Shown: positions 8,507 to 17,111, counted from the first letter of the stretch. The stretch is 64,000 nucleotides of DNA from Propionispora vibrioides (GCF_900110485.1 NZ_FODY01000021.1:21065-85064); one strand, 5' to 3'. Numbers and translations are program-made. Notes: generated from the sequence alone by a model not told the origin.

Positions 8507-9142
8507 ATGATGAAAGAATTGGAATTTATTTATAAACGACACAGCGTACGGCGCTATCAGGATACGCCTGTCCCGGCGGAAGACCTGCGACAGATTCTGG
8601 CGGCAGCTACCCAGGCGCCTTCAGGCAAGAATCTGCAGAGCTGGCATTTTGTCGTTGTAAAAAATACGGCACTCATTGCCAAAATGGCGGCGGCAGTACG
8701 GGAGAAAAACAGGCAGTTGGCCGAGTATCTGCCGGAAGAGGAGCGAAAGCCCTTTACCGGCATGGTGGAATATCATACGGTGTTTAAACAGGCACCCGTG
8801 GTGATTTTGGCTTATGCCGGACCCTATCCCACTGTGGCTGAGAGCCTGCTGAAAGGCGGCCGGATGCCTGAGCAGGAGGCACGCCAGTATGCCAAGGCCA
8901 ATCCGGCGATTCAGAATGTGGCGGCGGCGATGGAAAACCTGACGCTGGCAGCGGCAGCCCTGGGTTATGGCACCTGCTGGATGACCGGTCCGACTTATGC
9001 GGCGGAGGAAATTGGCGCCATGATCGGTCCGGTGAAGGAGAGCTACTTCCTGGCAGCCATGACGCCGCTTGGTGTTCCCTTGACTGCTGGCAGCAGCCCG
9101 CAGCGTAAGCCTTTAGAGGAAGTTGTTACTATTATTGAATAA
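8507..9142 (+). CDS. Nitroreductase family protein
   Basis: FMN-dependent NAD(P)H oxidoreductase, 211 residues, likely cytosolic. N-terminal IYKRHSVRRYQDTPVPAEDL and AATQAPSGKNLQSWHFVVV bind the FMN phosphate and isoalloxazine; NVAAAMENLTLAAAALGYGT is the conserved helix, and GPVKESYFLAAMTPLGVP the C-terminal FMN segment. Physiological substrate cannot be read from sequence. AAAGGAG lies 5-8 nt before the ATG at 8507; a second ATG follows immediately. Separated from upstream genes by two palindromic elements. Confidence 0.88.
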   Translation: MMKELEFIYKRHSVRRYQDTPVPAEDLRQILAAATQAPSGKNLQSWHFVVVKNTALIAKMAAAVREKNRQLAEYLPEEERKPFTGMVEYHTVFKQAPVVILAYAGPYPTVAESLLKGGRMPEQEARQYAKANPAIQNVAAAMENLTLAAAALGYGTCWMTGPTYAAEEIGAMIGPVKESYFLAAMTPLGVPLTAGSSPQRKPLEEVVTIIE

Positions 9143-9168
9143 ACAGGCAAGATGAACAGGAGGTTACC

Positions 9169-10338
9169 GTGCACGGACCCAGCTATGTATTTTTGATTGG
9201 AACATTATTGTTATTGACTGGTATCACTTATCTGATTTACCGGATAGTAAAGGCCCGTACGGCGGCGTTTGATCGGCCATGGGCCGTATGGGCCTATTGG
9301 GCGATTGCGGTGCTGATGGTTGGCGGGCTGTACACCAGCCGCTGGCTGTATGCGGCCGGTGTGCCTGCCAACTGGTTTGCGCTCCCCGTTTTGTGGATTG
9401 TGACGCTGCTGCTATTACTACCTTTACTGTTGATTTTATCAGGTGTTGATTATACGCAAAGACGTTTGCTTGGCCGCAGCGGTGGTGGCGAGATGAGCCG
9501 GCGCGGTTTTCTGCGGCGGGCCTTTGCCGCCGCGCCGCTACTTGCCTTGGGCGGCAGTGCCCGCGGTGTCTATAACGCTGAACAGCAGTTGCTGGTACAA
9601 CGGTACACTTTGCAGTGGCCAGAGCTGCCGCCGGCTTTGGACGGGTTTAAAATAGTCCAGCTAAGCGACACTCATGTGGGCACCTTTTTCGGCCTGGACA
9701 AGCTGGACCGGGCTTTGGCGGTGGTACGTCAGGAGCGGCCGCATTTGCTGGTTATTACCGGTGATTTAATTGACGATCTGGAGCTGCTGGAGGAGACGAT
9801 AGCCAGATTGACTGCGTTGAGCGGCCAGATTCCCTATGGCATTTATTTTTGCTGGGGTAACCATGAGTATTTCCGTAATTTCGATCAAATTGAAGCCGCT
9901 TTGAAGCAAAGTCCGGTGAAGATTCTACGCAATAGCAGCGCTCTGGTACTGGACGGGGAGAAGCCGTTCTATCTGGCCGGTGTGGATTACCCATGGGCTC
10001 AAAACGGACAGGAGCAGGAAGCGGTCCGGAAGGACTTGTTTCAGCAGGCCTTGCAGTCGGTTCCGGCCAAAGCCTTTACCGTACTCTTAAGTCACCATCC
10101 CGACTTTATCGAAAATGCCTTTGCTGCCGGGCTTCCACTAACGTTGTCCGGCCATACCCATGGCGGTCAGATTGGTTTGTTTGGACATTCGCTATTGCCG
10201 TTAAGCTATCGGTATATGCGCGGTTTTTACCGCCAGGGAGACCGGCAAGGCTATGTCAGTACCGGGACGGGGCATTGGCTGCCCTTCCGGCTGGGCTGCC
10301 CCGCCGAAGTCGGTGTATTTACCTTCCGGCTGCCTTAA
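9169..10338 (+). CDS. Membrane-anchored metallophosphoesterase (YaeI/YkuE-like)
   Basis: Two-metal phosphohydrolase, 389 residues. Residues 1-95 contain three hydrophobic helices (YVFLIGTLLLLTGITYLIY, then two more). These are followed by an internal Tat-like segment SRRGFLRRAFAAAPLLALGG near residues 111-130, then the calcineurin-like domain with LSDTHVG, ITGDLIDD, WGNHEYF, LLSHHPD and SGHTHGGQ. Family members hydrolyse phosphodiester or UDP-diacylglucosamine-like lipids at the membrane; here the substrate is unknown. GTG start preceded by AGGAGG. A twin-arginine motif placed after transmembrane helices is unusual. Confidence 0.87.
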   Translation: MHGPSYVFLIGTLLLLTGITYLIYRIVKARTAAFDRPWAVWAYWAIAVLMVGGLYTSRWLYAAGVPANWFALPVLWIVTLLLLLPLLLILSGVDYTQRRLLGRSGGGEMSRRGFLRRAFAAAPLLALGGSARGVYNAEQQLLVQRYTLQWPELPPALDGFKIVQLSDTHVGTFFGLDKLDRALAVVRQERPHLLVITGDLIDDLELLEETIARLTALSGQIPYGIYFCWGNHEYFRNFDQIEAALKQSPVKILRNSSALVLDGEKPFYLAGVDYPWAQNGQEQEAVRKDLFQQALQSVPAKAFTVLLSHHPDFIENAFAAGLPLTLSGHTHGGQIGLFGHSLLPLSYRYMRGFYRQGDRQGYVSTGTGHWLPFRLGCPAEVGVFTFRLP

Positions 10339-10388
10339 AATCATATTAAATTTTACATATTTTTCTACCTCTCTGTAGAAATACATGA

Positions 10389-10394
10389 TATAAT
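10389..10394 (+). promoter_or_regulatory. -10 element upstream of the bacteriohemerythrin gene
   Basis: TATAAT at 10389-10394 without a good -35; a perfect inverted repeat TTCTAC-CTCTCT-GTAGAA lies where the -35 would be, suggesting activator or repressor binding. Confidence 0.45.
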
Positions 10395-10441
10395 GTAAAG
10401 TAATTATCTGTTACTATACAATGTTATTTGGGGGAGAAAGT

Positions 10442-10861
10442 ATGTTTGAATGGAAAGCGGAATATAGCTGTCAAATTGCCGAAATTGACAAACAGCATAA
10501 GCGTTTGTTTGAACTGGCCAGTGACTTGTATGACATTGCCACTCTGGACGATGACTATGATCATTATGATGAAATTATGGGTATCTTCCAGGAACTAAGC
10601 GATTATACGGTTTATCATTTCCAGTATGAAGAAAAGCTGCTGGATGAGTACGGCTATGATCCGCTGCAGGGGAAACTGCATAAACTGGAGCACGGTTCCT
10701 TTGTTAAAAAGGTAACAAAAATTATGCAGGAGGATCTGGACAAAAATGAGCAACAGCTGCTTAAGGACACCATTACCTTTATTGGCGGCTGGGTAGCGCA
10801 GCATATTCTGGAAACAGATAAAAACTACAGTGAATTTCTCAACCAAAAAGGAATACGCTAG
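10442..10861 (+). CDS. Bacteriohemerythrin
   Basis: Non-heme di-iron oxygen-binding protein, 139 residues, single four-helix bundle, cytosolic. Iron ligands are visible as IDKQH, YHFQYEEKLL, LHKLEH and the terminal WVAQHILETDKNY. In anaerobes it is thought to deliver or scavenge O2; here a protective role is inferred. ATG 10442 is preferred because GGGGGAG is 4 nt before it; an in-frame ATG at 10421 lacks a site. The stop codon abuts a 161-bp palindromic element. Confidence 0.92.
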   Translation: MFEWKAEYSCQIAEIDKQHKRLFELASDLYDIATLDDDYDHYDEIMGIFQELSDYTVYHFQYEEKLLDEYGYDPLQGKLHKLEHGSFVKKVTKIMQEDLDKNEQQLLKDTITFIGGWVAQHILETDKNYSEFLNQKGIR

Positions 10862-11022
10862 GTAAGCACTGATTAAATGAACCTGTCGGGCTGGCGAGAG
10901 ATTTTTTCGTCTGGTAGGAAGTAAAACCGCAGGAATAGTGGCCCCTATTGCAAAGTTTTGCTGACGCAGCCAGGCGGAAAAAGCTCCGTCAGGACGCGCA
11001 GCGTGAATTAATCAGTGCTTAC
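10862..11022. repeat. Palindromic interspersed element, family 3
   Basis: Ends GTAAGCACTGATTAA and TTAATCAGTGCTTAC are perfectly complementary. Core has CTGGCGAGAGATTTTTTCGT and GCGGAAAAAGCTCCGTCAGG. Related sequence is at 26591-26672 and 63722-63790. Confidence 0.8.
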
Positions 11023-11028
11023 CTAGAT

Positions 11029-11057
11029 AAGGCCCGGGTGCGGACCCGGGCTTTGCT
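11029..11057 (+). terminator. GC-rich hairpin, probable terminator
   Basis: AAGGCCCGGGT-GCGG-ACCCGGGCTT, followed by a weak TTTGCTATT tract. Confidence 0.55.
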
Positions 11058-11179
11058 ATTAGTTTGCTTTAGCTTAGGAGTGAACGGCCGGGAGGCTAAG
11101 GCTAGATAAAAACGGATATTCCGTATATTTCTAACTATTTACCAACAAACTGAAAACAAAAAATGAGAGGATGAGAGCT

Positions 11180-12190
11180 ATGTTGTTTTCCCCTTTTTCC
11201 CTGAAAAAACTGTCTTTGCGCAATCGGATTGTTATGCCGCCTATGTGCATGTACATGGCCGGCCGGGATGGGTTGCCCAATGACTGGCATGCCACTCATT
11301 ACGCCAGCCGGGCGGTGGGCCAGGTAGGGCTGATCATTGTGGAGGCTACCGGAGTTGAGGACCGGGGCCGGATTTCGGCACGGGACCTGGGTTTGTGGAA
11401 TGATGCCCAACGGGATGGTCTAAAGAAAATAGTAGAGCTGGTTCATGCCCAGGGGGCAAGTATTGCCATTCAGTTAAATCATGCCGGGCGCAAGAGCGAG
11501 GTGGAGTATTTGGAGCCGGTGGCGCCGTCGGCGCTGCCTTTCAGCGAGGAGTACCGCGTTCCGAAAAGCCTGAGTGTGTCCGAGATTAGAGAGATTGTAG
11601 CGCATTTTGCGGCGGCGGCGCGGCGGGCGGTGGAGGCCGGGTTTGATGCCATCGAGATTCATGGTGCCCATGGCTATTTGATCAATCAGTTTATGTCGCC
11701 CCTGGTCAATCAGCGTACCGACGAGTATGGCGGCAGCAGCGCCAACCGTGGACGGCTGCTGGGCGAAGTGCTGGAAGCGGTCAAAGCGGTCACGCCAACC
11801 GATATGCCGGTATGGGTGAGGGTATCGGCCGAGGAATATGAGCCGCAGGGCAACGGGCCGGAAACGGTGGCGGAAATCATTAACCAGGTAAAAGCGAAAG
11901 GGCTGGATGCCGTTCATGTAAGCTCCGGCGGGGTAACTTCCTTCCGGGTGAAAGCCTATCCGGGCTATCAGGTGGATATGGCCTGGCGGATCAAGGCGCA
12001 GACCGGTCTGCCGGTAATCGGCGGCGGACTCGTTACCGGGGCGCGGGAAGCCGAACATATATTGAAGGCCGATGTGGATCTGGTGTTTTTAGGGCGGGAA
12101 CTGCTGCGCAATCCTTACTGGCCGCTGCAGGCAGCCGGCGCATTAGGTGAGGAGATTGCCTGGCCTGAGCCGTATCTGCGGGGGAAATAA
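11180..12190 (+). CDS. NADH:flavin oxidoreductase, Old Yellow Enzyme family (YqjM/NamA-like)
   Basis: FMN ene-reductase, 336 residues in a single TIM barrel. VMPPMCMY carries the cysteine and tyrosine typical of YqjM-type enzymes; HAGRKSEV, DAIEIHGAHGYLINQFMSP, NQRTDEYGGSSANRGR and VIGGGLVTG follow in the usual order. It lacks the C-terminal 4Fe-4S/FAD domains of 2,4-dienoyl-CoA reductase. Cytosolic, reducing activated C=C or nitro compounds. ATG 11180 is chosen over 11171 because GAGAGG is 9 nt upstream of it and touches the earlier ATG. It stands alone. Confidence 0.9.
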   Translation: MLFSPFSLKKLSLRNRIVMPPMCMYMAGRDGLPNDWHATHYASRAVGQVGLIIVEATGVEDRGRISARDLGLWNDAQRDGLKKIVELVHAQGASIAIQLNHAGRKSEVEYLEPVAPSALPFSEEYRVPKSLSVSEIREIVAHFAAAARRAVEAGFDAIEIHGAHGYLINQFMSPLVNQRTDEYGGSSANRGRLLGEVLEAVKAVTPTDMPVWVRVSAEEYEPQGNGPETVAEIINQVKAKGLDAVHVSSGGVTSFRVKAYPGYQVDMAWRIKAQTGLPVIGGGLVTGAREAEHILKADVDLVFLGRELLRNPYWPLQAAGALGEEIAWPEPYLRGK

Positions 12191-12295
12191 GTGATGCGTC
12201 TTGACTTATGTATCTGGTTCTGCTAAGTTAAAGATTGTATTGTTAAATGACATAGTGCTTTAACAGGCGAATTGTTAAAAATAAAGGGTGAAGTT

Positions 12296-13069
12296 ATGCT
12301 GCATGCATTTTCCCGGACCGAGCTCTTAATCGGAACGGAAGCGTTAGAAAAATTATCCCAGTCGAAGGTGGCTGTCTTCGGCATTGGCGGTGTGGGAACC
12401 TTTGTGGTGGAAGGGTTGGTCCGTTCAGGTGTAGGCAAGTTTGTACTGATTGACGACGATTGTATTTGTTTGACCAATATCAACCGTCAGCTTCACGCTA
12501 CCCGGAAAACGGTGGGCAGACCGAAGGTAGAGGTCATGCGTGACCGCATTCTGGAGATTAATCCCCAGGCCGAGGTTACCGTATTCCAGCAGTTTTATCT
12601 GCCGGACAATGCCGAGCAATTGATTCAGGATGATTATGACTATATCGTCGATGCCATTGACACGGTAACGGCCAAACTGGATTTGGTGGTTCGTGCCCAT
12701 GCCCGGCAAATACCGATCATCAGTTGCATGGGAGCCGGCAATAAGCTGGACCCGACCCGGCTGGAAGTAACCGATATTTTCCGTACTTCCGTCTGCCCAC
12801 TGGCCAAGGTAATGCGCCAGGAGCTTAGAAAACGGGGAATTCCGTCGCTGAAAGTGGTGTATTCCAAGGAGGAACCGTTAAAGCCACGCGAATCGGAAGG
12901 GGGAAGCTGCAGCACCGGCTGCATTTGCCCGTCCGGTACGACCAGGAAATGTACGACCAGAAACCAAATCCCCGGCAGTATTGCTTTCGTTCCCTCGGTT
13001 GCCGGCCTGATTATTGCCGGTGAAGTCATCAAAGATATTATCTTTGACCGGGTGGCGGCCAAGTCATAA
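12296..13069 (+). CDS. tcdA: E1-like ThiF-family enzyme, probably tRNA threonylcarbamoyladenosine dehydratase
   Basis: ATP-dependent adenylating enzyme, 257 residues. FSRTELLIGTEALEKL and VAVFGIGGVGTFVVEGLVRS form the nucleotide site; DDDCICLTNINRQ is the next conserved block and YIVDAIDTVTAK contacts substrate. TcdA cyclises t6A37 of tRNAs to ct6A. A cysteine cluster CSTGCICP at residues ~207-214 sits in the TcdA insertion and may bind metal. Length and the C-terminal PGSIAFVPSVAGLIIAGEV fit TcdA better than MoeB or ThiF. Start follows AAAGGGTG. Confidence 0.83.
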   Translation: MLHAFSRTELLIGTEALEKLSQSKVAVFGIGGVGTFVVEGLVRSGVGKFVLIDDDCICLTNINRQLHATRKTVGRPKVEVMRDRILEINPQAEVTVFQQFYLPDNAEQLIQDDYDYIVDAIDTVTAKLDLVVRAHARQIPIISCMGAGNKLDPTRLEVTDIFRTSVCPLAKVMRQELRKRGIPSLKVVYSKEEPLKPRESEGGSCSTGCICPSGTTRKCTTRNQIPGSIAFVPSVAGLIIAGEVIKDIIFDRVAAKS

Positions 13070-13122
13070 GGATCGTTGGCGGGGGCTGACCGTTAATCCC
13101 CTTAAGGTGTAAGGAGTTTTGT

Positions 13123-14067
13123 ATGGATACAGGCGTTAGACTGCTTTACTTTGCCGCTGATCTGCTGCTGCCGTTAGTGGCCGGCTATCTTTGCTGCCGG
13201 CGCGGCTGGCTGAGCGAGCGTGTGATTGATCGGATTGTTTCGTTTAATATTGTGGTGGTCAGCACCTTGCTGGCAGCGCTCAGCTTTTGGGGGTTGACGC
13301 TGGATGCCGGCCTGGTTTGGCTGCCGGTGCTGGGGGTCGGGGTCAGCCTGATCCCCGGTCTTCTTGCTTATTACCGGTCAGGCCGGAAGTACGGCAGCGA
13401 ACTGGATCAGGGCAGCTACCTGCTGGCGGCAGCCTTGTCCAATATGGGCACGGTCGGCGGGCTGTGCGTCTTTTTTATGTACGGGGAGACCGGGTTTGCC
13501 TATACCCAGTTGATGACTATGTTCTTTAATGTGGTGGTTTTCGCCGTCTGCTTTCCCCTGGCGCAATACTATTATATAAAAGGGCAGTCAGCGGCTAAAC
13601 CGGTTATTTGCTGGTCGGCTGTCTTATTCAGCCGGAACCAGTTGCCGGTTGTTGGCCTGCTGGCGGGGATGGGCTTGACGCTTGGCGGCCTGCCCAAACC
13701 GGTAGCGGTCAGTGAGTTTTTTAGTGTCCTGATTCATTTCGGAGCCTGGACCGCGCTGCTGCCGGTCGGGTTTTCCATTAACTTCGGTGAAATGAAGAAG
13801 TATTACGTGGATATTCTCGATTTGATTCCTATTAAATTCGTGGTGACGCCGCTGGTCATTTATTGGCTGGCCCAGGTCACGATCGGCGACACGGTGGCCG
13901 ATCATACGGCGCTGGTGCTGGCCAGCACGCCGCCGGCTATTAATTCAGTGCTTACCGCTAAGATTCACAATCTGAATGTGGATATTGCCATGGCCTCTTT
14001 CGTGGTTTTGACCGTGCTGTTTTTGGCAGTTGTCTACCCGGTGCTGTTTTTCTGGATCATGTACTGA
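13123..14067 (+). CDS. AEC-family (auxin efflux carrier-like) permease
   Basis: Integral membrane transporter, 314 residues with about ten hydrophobic segments split into two halves by a short hydrophilic linker near residue 150. Family features are ALSNMGTVGGLCVFFMYGE in the first half and LASTPPAINSVLTAKIHNLN in the second. Homologues export or import small carboxylates such as malate, but the substrate here is unknown. AAGGAG lies 8 nt before the ATG. It follows tcdA by 53 bp. Confidence 0.8.
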   Translation: MDTGVRLLYFAADLLLPLVAGYLCCRRGWLSERVIDRIVSFNIVVVSTLLAALSFWGLTLDAGLVWLPVLGVGVSLIPGLLAYYRSGRKYGSELDQGSYLLAAALSNMGTVGGLCVFFMYGETGFAYTQLMTMFFNVVVFAVCFPLAQYYYIKGQSAAKPVICWSAVLFSRNQLPVVGLLAGMGLTLGGLPKPVAVSEFFSVLIHFGAWTALLPVGFSINFGEMKKYYVDILDLIPIKFVVTPLVIYWLAQVTIGDTVADHTALVLASTPPAINSVLTAKIHNLNVDIAMASFVVLTVLFLAVVYPVLFFWIMY

Positions 14068-14189
14068 CAGGGTGTGAGTTTAGGGAAAAAGTCAGCCAAT
14101 GGCGGACTTACACAGAAAATTAAGAAAAATAACACATAAAGTTTGTATTTGGGGTAGTAATTTATATAGAAAATTGATATAATATTAAC

Positions 14190-14398
14190 GAAGCAACGGA
14201 GCACAAAAGGGGGGTTAGCCAGTGTTTTGGCGGACGCTGGTTAATTAGGGCGAAGCTCCGTTGCGCGGTTAACTTGTAAAAAGCGTACAACCTTTAACCG
14301 GTTGGCGTTTCCGTCATCTAACGATGACCATAGATAAACCATTTCTTTTACCAATCAAGAAGTAAGCCTTGGCGGCAGCCGAGGCTTATTTTGATTTT
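14190..14398 (+). ncRNA. Unassigned structured RNA with own -10 element and terminator
   Basis: TATAAT at 14178-14183 predicts a start at about 14190, exactly where the first stem begins. Stems read from sequence: GCAACGGAGC (14193-14202) with GCTCCGTTGC (14255-14264), perfect; inside it GTTAGCCAGTG with CGCTGGTTAAT; then CGGTTAA (14266-14272) with TTAACCG (14294-14300); then GTCATC with GATGAC; last TAAGCCTTGGC with GCCGAGGCTTA followed by TTTTGATTTT. No ribosome site or useful frame lies inside. It could be a free small RNA or a riboswitch controlling the phosphatase gene 137 bp on. I could not match it to a class I know. Confidence 0.6.
14363..14398 (+). terminator. Terminator of the structured RNA
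   Basis: TAAGCCTTGGC-GGCA-GCCGAGGCTTA, then TTTTGATTTT. Confidence 0.75.
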
Positions 14399-14534
14399 CC
14401 GGCGGCAACTGACTGCGGCGGGGTTCAGGTGGAATAGTACACCGCTCTGTTACTGGCGGTCGCGGGATGATACAATATAGCTATACCTGTAAGTAAAGAT
14501 GATTTTAGAATGGCGGCAGAAGGAGGCTGAAACG

Positions 14535-15311
14535 ATGTTGATAGATACCCATATGCATACCCGTTATTCCACCGATTCGGAAATGACCCTGGCGGAGGCG
14601 ATGGCGCGCTCGCAGGAGCTAGGCATCGGCATTACAATTACCGATCATATGGATTTGAACTATCCCAATCCGGGGGAGTTTGTTTTTGACCTGGGGGATT
14701 ACTGCAGCGAGTATGGGCCTTACCGGAGTGAAAAGCTGCTGCTGGGTGTAGAGTTCGGTCTGCGCATGGATTGTTTGGAAGCGACGCGGGAACTGGCGGG
14801 GAGCTATCCGCTGGACTATATGATTGGCTCGATTCATGTGATTAATGACATTGATTTATACTGGGAATCCTTTTATCGCGGCCATAGCAAGCAGGAGGTC
14901 TATTCTCTTTATTTTGCCACCATGCTGGAATGTGTCAAAGCTCACGACTTTATTCACAGCCTGGCCCATATCGATTACATTTCCCGCTATGCCCGGTTTG
15001 CCGATACCCATGTCTACTATGACGAATTTAAGGAAGTCATTGATCCGGTGCTGGCGGTGCTGGCCGAGCGCGGGCAGGCTCTGGAGATCAATACCAAGCG
15101 GGTGCTGACACCGGAGTATATGGCGCTGTTGCTGCCGGTTTACCGGCGGTTTGCCGAGCTGGGCGGACGCCATGTAACCGTCGGTTCCGATGCTCACCGG
15201 GCCAGCGAAATCGGCCGGGATATGAAGACGGCTTTTGACTTTGCCGATTGCTGCGGTTTAAGACCGGTTTATTTCAAAACGGGAAAGCCGGAATACCAGG
15301 CTCGCGATTAA
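14535..15311 (+). CDS. PHP-domain phosphatase, histidinol-phosphatase (HisK/HisJ) family
   Basis: Metal-dependent phosphoesterase of 258 residues. Metal ligands are visible in DTHMHTRYSTDSEM, TDHMDL, LGVEFGL, GSIHVIND, AHIDYISRYA and VGSDAHRASEIG. Family members dephosphorylate histidinol phosphate; no other his gene is nearby, so a different phosphate ester is possible. ATG 14535 follows AAGGAGG by 8 nt; the frame opens earlier without a site. Confidence 0.83.
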   Translation: MLIDTHMHTRYSTDSEMTLAEAMARSQELGIGITITDHMDLNYPNPGEFVFDLGDYCSEYGPYRSEKLLLGVEFGLRMDCLEATRELAGSYPLDYMIGSIHVINDIDLYWESFYRGHSKQEVYSLYFATMLECVKAHDFIHSLAHIDYISRYARFADTHVYYDEFKEVIDPVLAVLAERGQALEINTKRVLTPEYMALLLPVYRRFAELGGRHVTVGSDAHRASEIGRDMKTAFDFADCCGLRPVYFKTGKPEYQARD

Positions 15312-15343
15312 AGGCTCCGTTTACCGGATTCATTTATCGGGTA

Positions 15344-15406
15344 TGATACATATCACATGGCTGATTGATGCAGATCACATTTTTTAGATAGAGAACCTGG
15401 TATGAT
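15344..15406 (+). promoter_or_regulatory. Class II Crp/Fnr-type promoter with a second upstream site
   Basis: TTGATGCAGATCAC (15365-15378) matches the Fnr consensus TTGAT-N4-ATCAA except for the final base. The -10 TATGAT (15401-15406) predicts a start at 15413, so the site is centred at -41.5, the class II activator position. A second dyad TGATACATATCA lies at 15344-15355. Oxygen or redox control of the following reductase is inferred. Confidence 0.7.
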
Positions 15407-15432
15407 AAGAGCAGATACAGGAGGATGATACT

Positions 15433-16389
15433 ATGCTACCAACAGGTGCCAACCTACAGAAGATATGGAACGGAAAGAAAACCTACGCTGTCACGCCGCA
15501 TATTCCGGGCGGCTTTGTGAAAGCCGACGCCTTACGCAAATATGCCGATGTGGCGGAAAAATATGGTGCTACCTTAAAACTGACCTCGGCGCAGCGCATT
15601 ATGCTCACCGGCTTAAAGGCCGAGGACGTGGAGCAGGTTTGGGCCGATCTGGAAATGCAGCCGGCGATCGGCTTTGCCAATTGCGTGCGCAGTGTGAAAA
15701 TATGTCCGGGCATCGCCTTTTGCAAGCGAGGCAAGCAGGACAGCATCAAGCTGGGGCTCGAACTGGATAAACGGTATCACAAGAAGGAAATGCCCTCCCG
15801 CATGAAAATGGGAGTGGCCGGCTGTCCCAACTCCTGTGCCGAAGTGTATGTAAAGGATGTCGGACTGCTGGCGACCGATGCGGGCTGGAATGTATATGTG
15901 GGCGGTAGCGCCGGCTCGCATCCCCGTCTGGCCGATTTGCTGATTGAGGACCTGACGGCGGAGGAAGCGCTGCACATAGTGGACATTATTGTGCGGTATT
16001 ATCAAAAGAATGCCGATATTGAACGGGTTGGACAATTTATTGACCGGATTGGCTTAAAAAAATTCAAGGCCGATGTGCTGGCCGAATTCTACAAGGGCGT
16101 CAGCGAAACCACCGAACCGCTGGTCAGCCAGTCGGCTGCCGGAGAAAAAATCATTCCTGTGGCGGGCGGCCTGACCGAAGGGACGCTGGTACTGGGTGAC
16201 AAGATCACCGCCGACAGCGTGATCAGCGATATTATCCGGGTGTATCCGCAAACGGTGCCTGTCTTCCGCTCATTTGGCATGGGCTGCCTGGGCTGTCCGT
16301 CCTCGACGGGGGAAGCGGTCCAGAAGGCGGCGGAAATCCATGGGATCAAGGTGGATGAAATTCTGGCGGCACTGAACAAGGTCATATAG
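15433..16389 (+). CDS. Small siroheme/[4Fe-4S] reductase fused to a DUF1858 domain
   Basis: 318 residues. Residues 1-220 are one half of the nitrite/sulfite reductase fold, with the siroheme-coupled cluster ligands as C-x5-C (ICPGIAFCKRG) and C-x3-C (VAGCPNSCAEV). Residues ~250-318 are a DUF1858 (ScdA_N-like) helical domain with a CxxC in FGMGCLGCPSSTG. Dissimilatory-like 'small' reductases of this size occur in anaerobes and act on sulfite, nitrite or unknown substrates. No siroheme synthesis gene is near. It follows a Fnr-type promoter and a good AGGAGG site and precedes an unknown gene by 38 bp. Confidence 0.83.
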   Translation: MLPTGANLQKIWNGKKTYAVTPHIPGGFVKADALRKYADVAEKYGATLKLTSAQRIMLTGLKAEDVEQVWADLEMQPAIGFANCVRSVKICPGIAFCKRGKQDSIKLGLELDKRYHKKEMPSRMKMGVAGCPNSCAEVYVKDVGLLATDAGWNVYVGGSAGSHPRLADLLIEDLTAEEALHIVDIIVRYYQKNADIERVGQFIDRIGLKKFKADVLAEFYKGVSETTEPLVSQSAAGEKIIPVAGGLTEGTLVLGDKITADSVISDIIRVYPQTVPVFRSFGMGCLGCPSSTGEAVQKAAEIHGIKVDEILAALNKVI

Positions 16390-16427
16390 TCTTTTTTACT
16401 ACATTTATTACAGCAGGAGGAATACAG

Positions 16428-17096
16428 ATGAGTGCATTTTTAGGACATATTCACTATTGGCTATACAATAAGATCCGCTTGGTTATCAACCGGGAGGAAC
16501 TGGTCTTTGCCAAAGCCCAGGAAAGCTGCGGTGATACGGCAGAAGAACTGCGGGACCAGGTGTGGCAGACTTACGGGCAGCCGCTGCCTGATGCCGATCT
16601 GGGTGATTTGATTGAGCACGGCAATATTCATGGCTGGCTACAGCGGCAGATCAATCTGGCCGAATCGAGAGAAGCCGCCTTAATCAAGGAGTTGCTTGAG
16701 GTTTGCGGCGGTGACGCCGAGACGGTGATTCTCCGGGCTTTTGCCGAACATGGCGAGAGCTGCGGCCGTCATGCCGCCGAACAAAATAAATATGAAACCG
16801 ACCGGGCCGACGGCATCTATCAGGCGCTGAATGATTACCTGCTGAACGGCATGCCCTGCGATCAGGCCGATGTCATGGTTGCGAGCAGCGCTGATCAGGT
16901 TATCTGGGAGAGCGGCACCTGTCTGCAGGAGCCTAACTGGAAACGGGTCGGCATCAGCGCAAAACCCATGAAAAAGTTATATCAGGAATGGACCCAAAAC
17001 TTTGTCCGGGCCATGAACCCAGCCATGGAATACAGCCAGACTGCCGATACCGCTCAGGGCGGCGCCGTTAACCGCTACGAGATTAAACGGGTTTGA
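16428..17096 (+). CDS. Conserved hypothetical protein, probable operon partner of the siroheme reductase
   Basis: 222 residues, soluble, not recognised. Cysteine/histidine clusters GESCGRHAAEQ, NGMPCDQADV and ESGTCLQEPNW could bind metal or act as redox thiols. AGCAGGAGG precedes the ATG. It lies 38 bp after the reductase with no terminator between, so it is probably under the same oxygen-responsive promoter. A role in substrate handling for the reductase is only a guess. Confidence 0.7.
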   Translation: MSAFLGHIHYWLYNKIRLVINREELVFAKAQESCGDTAEELRDQVWQTYGQPLPDADLGDLIEHGNIHGWLQRQINLAESREAALIKELLEVCGGDAETVILRAFAEHGESCGRHAAEQNKYETDRADGIYQALNDYLLNGMPCDQADVMVASSADQVIWESGTCLQEPNWKRVGISAKPMKKLYQEWTQNFVRAMNPAMEYSQTADTAQGGAVNRYEIKRV

Positions 17097-17111
17097 TGGG
17101 CGACCTGGTGT

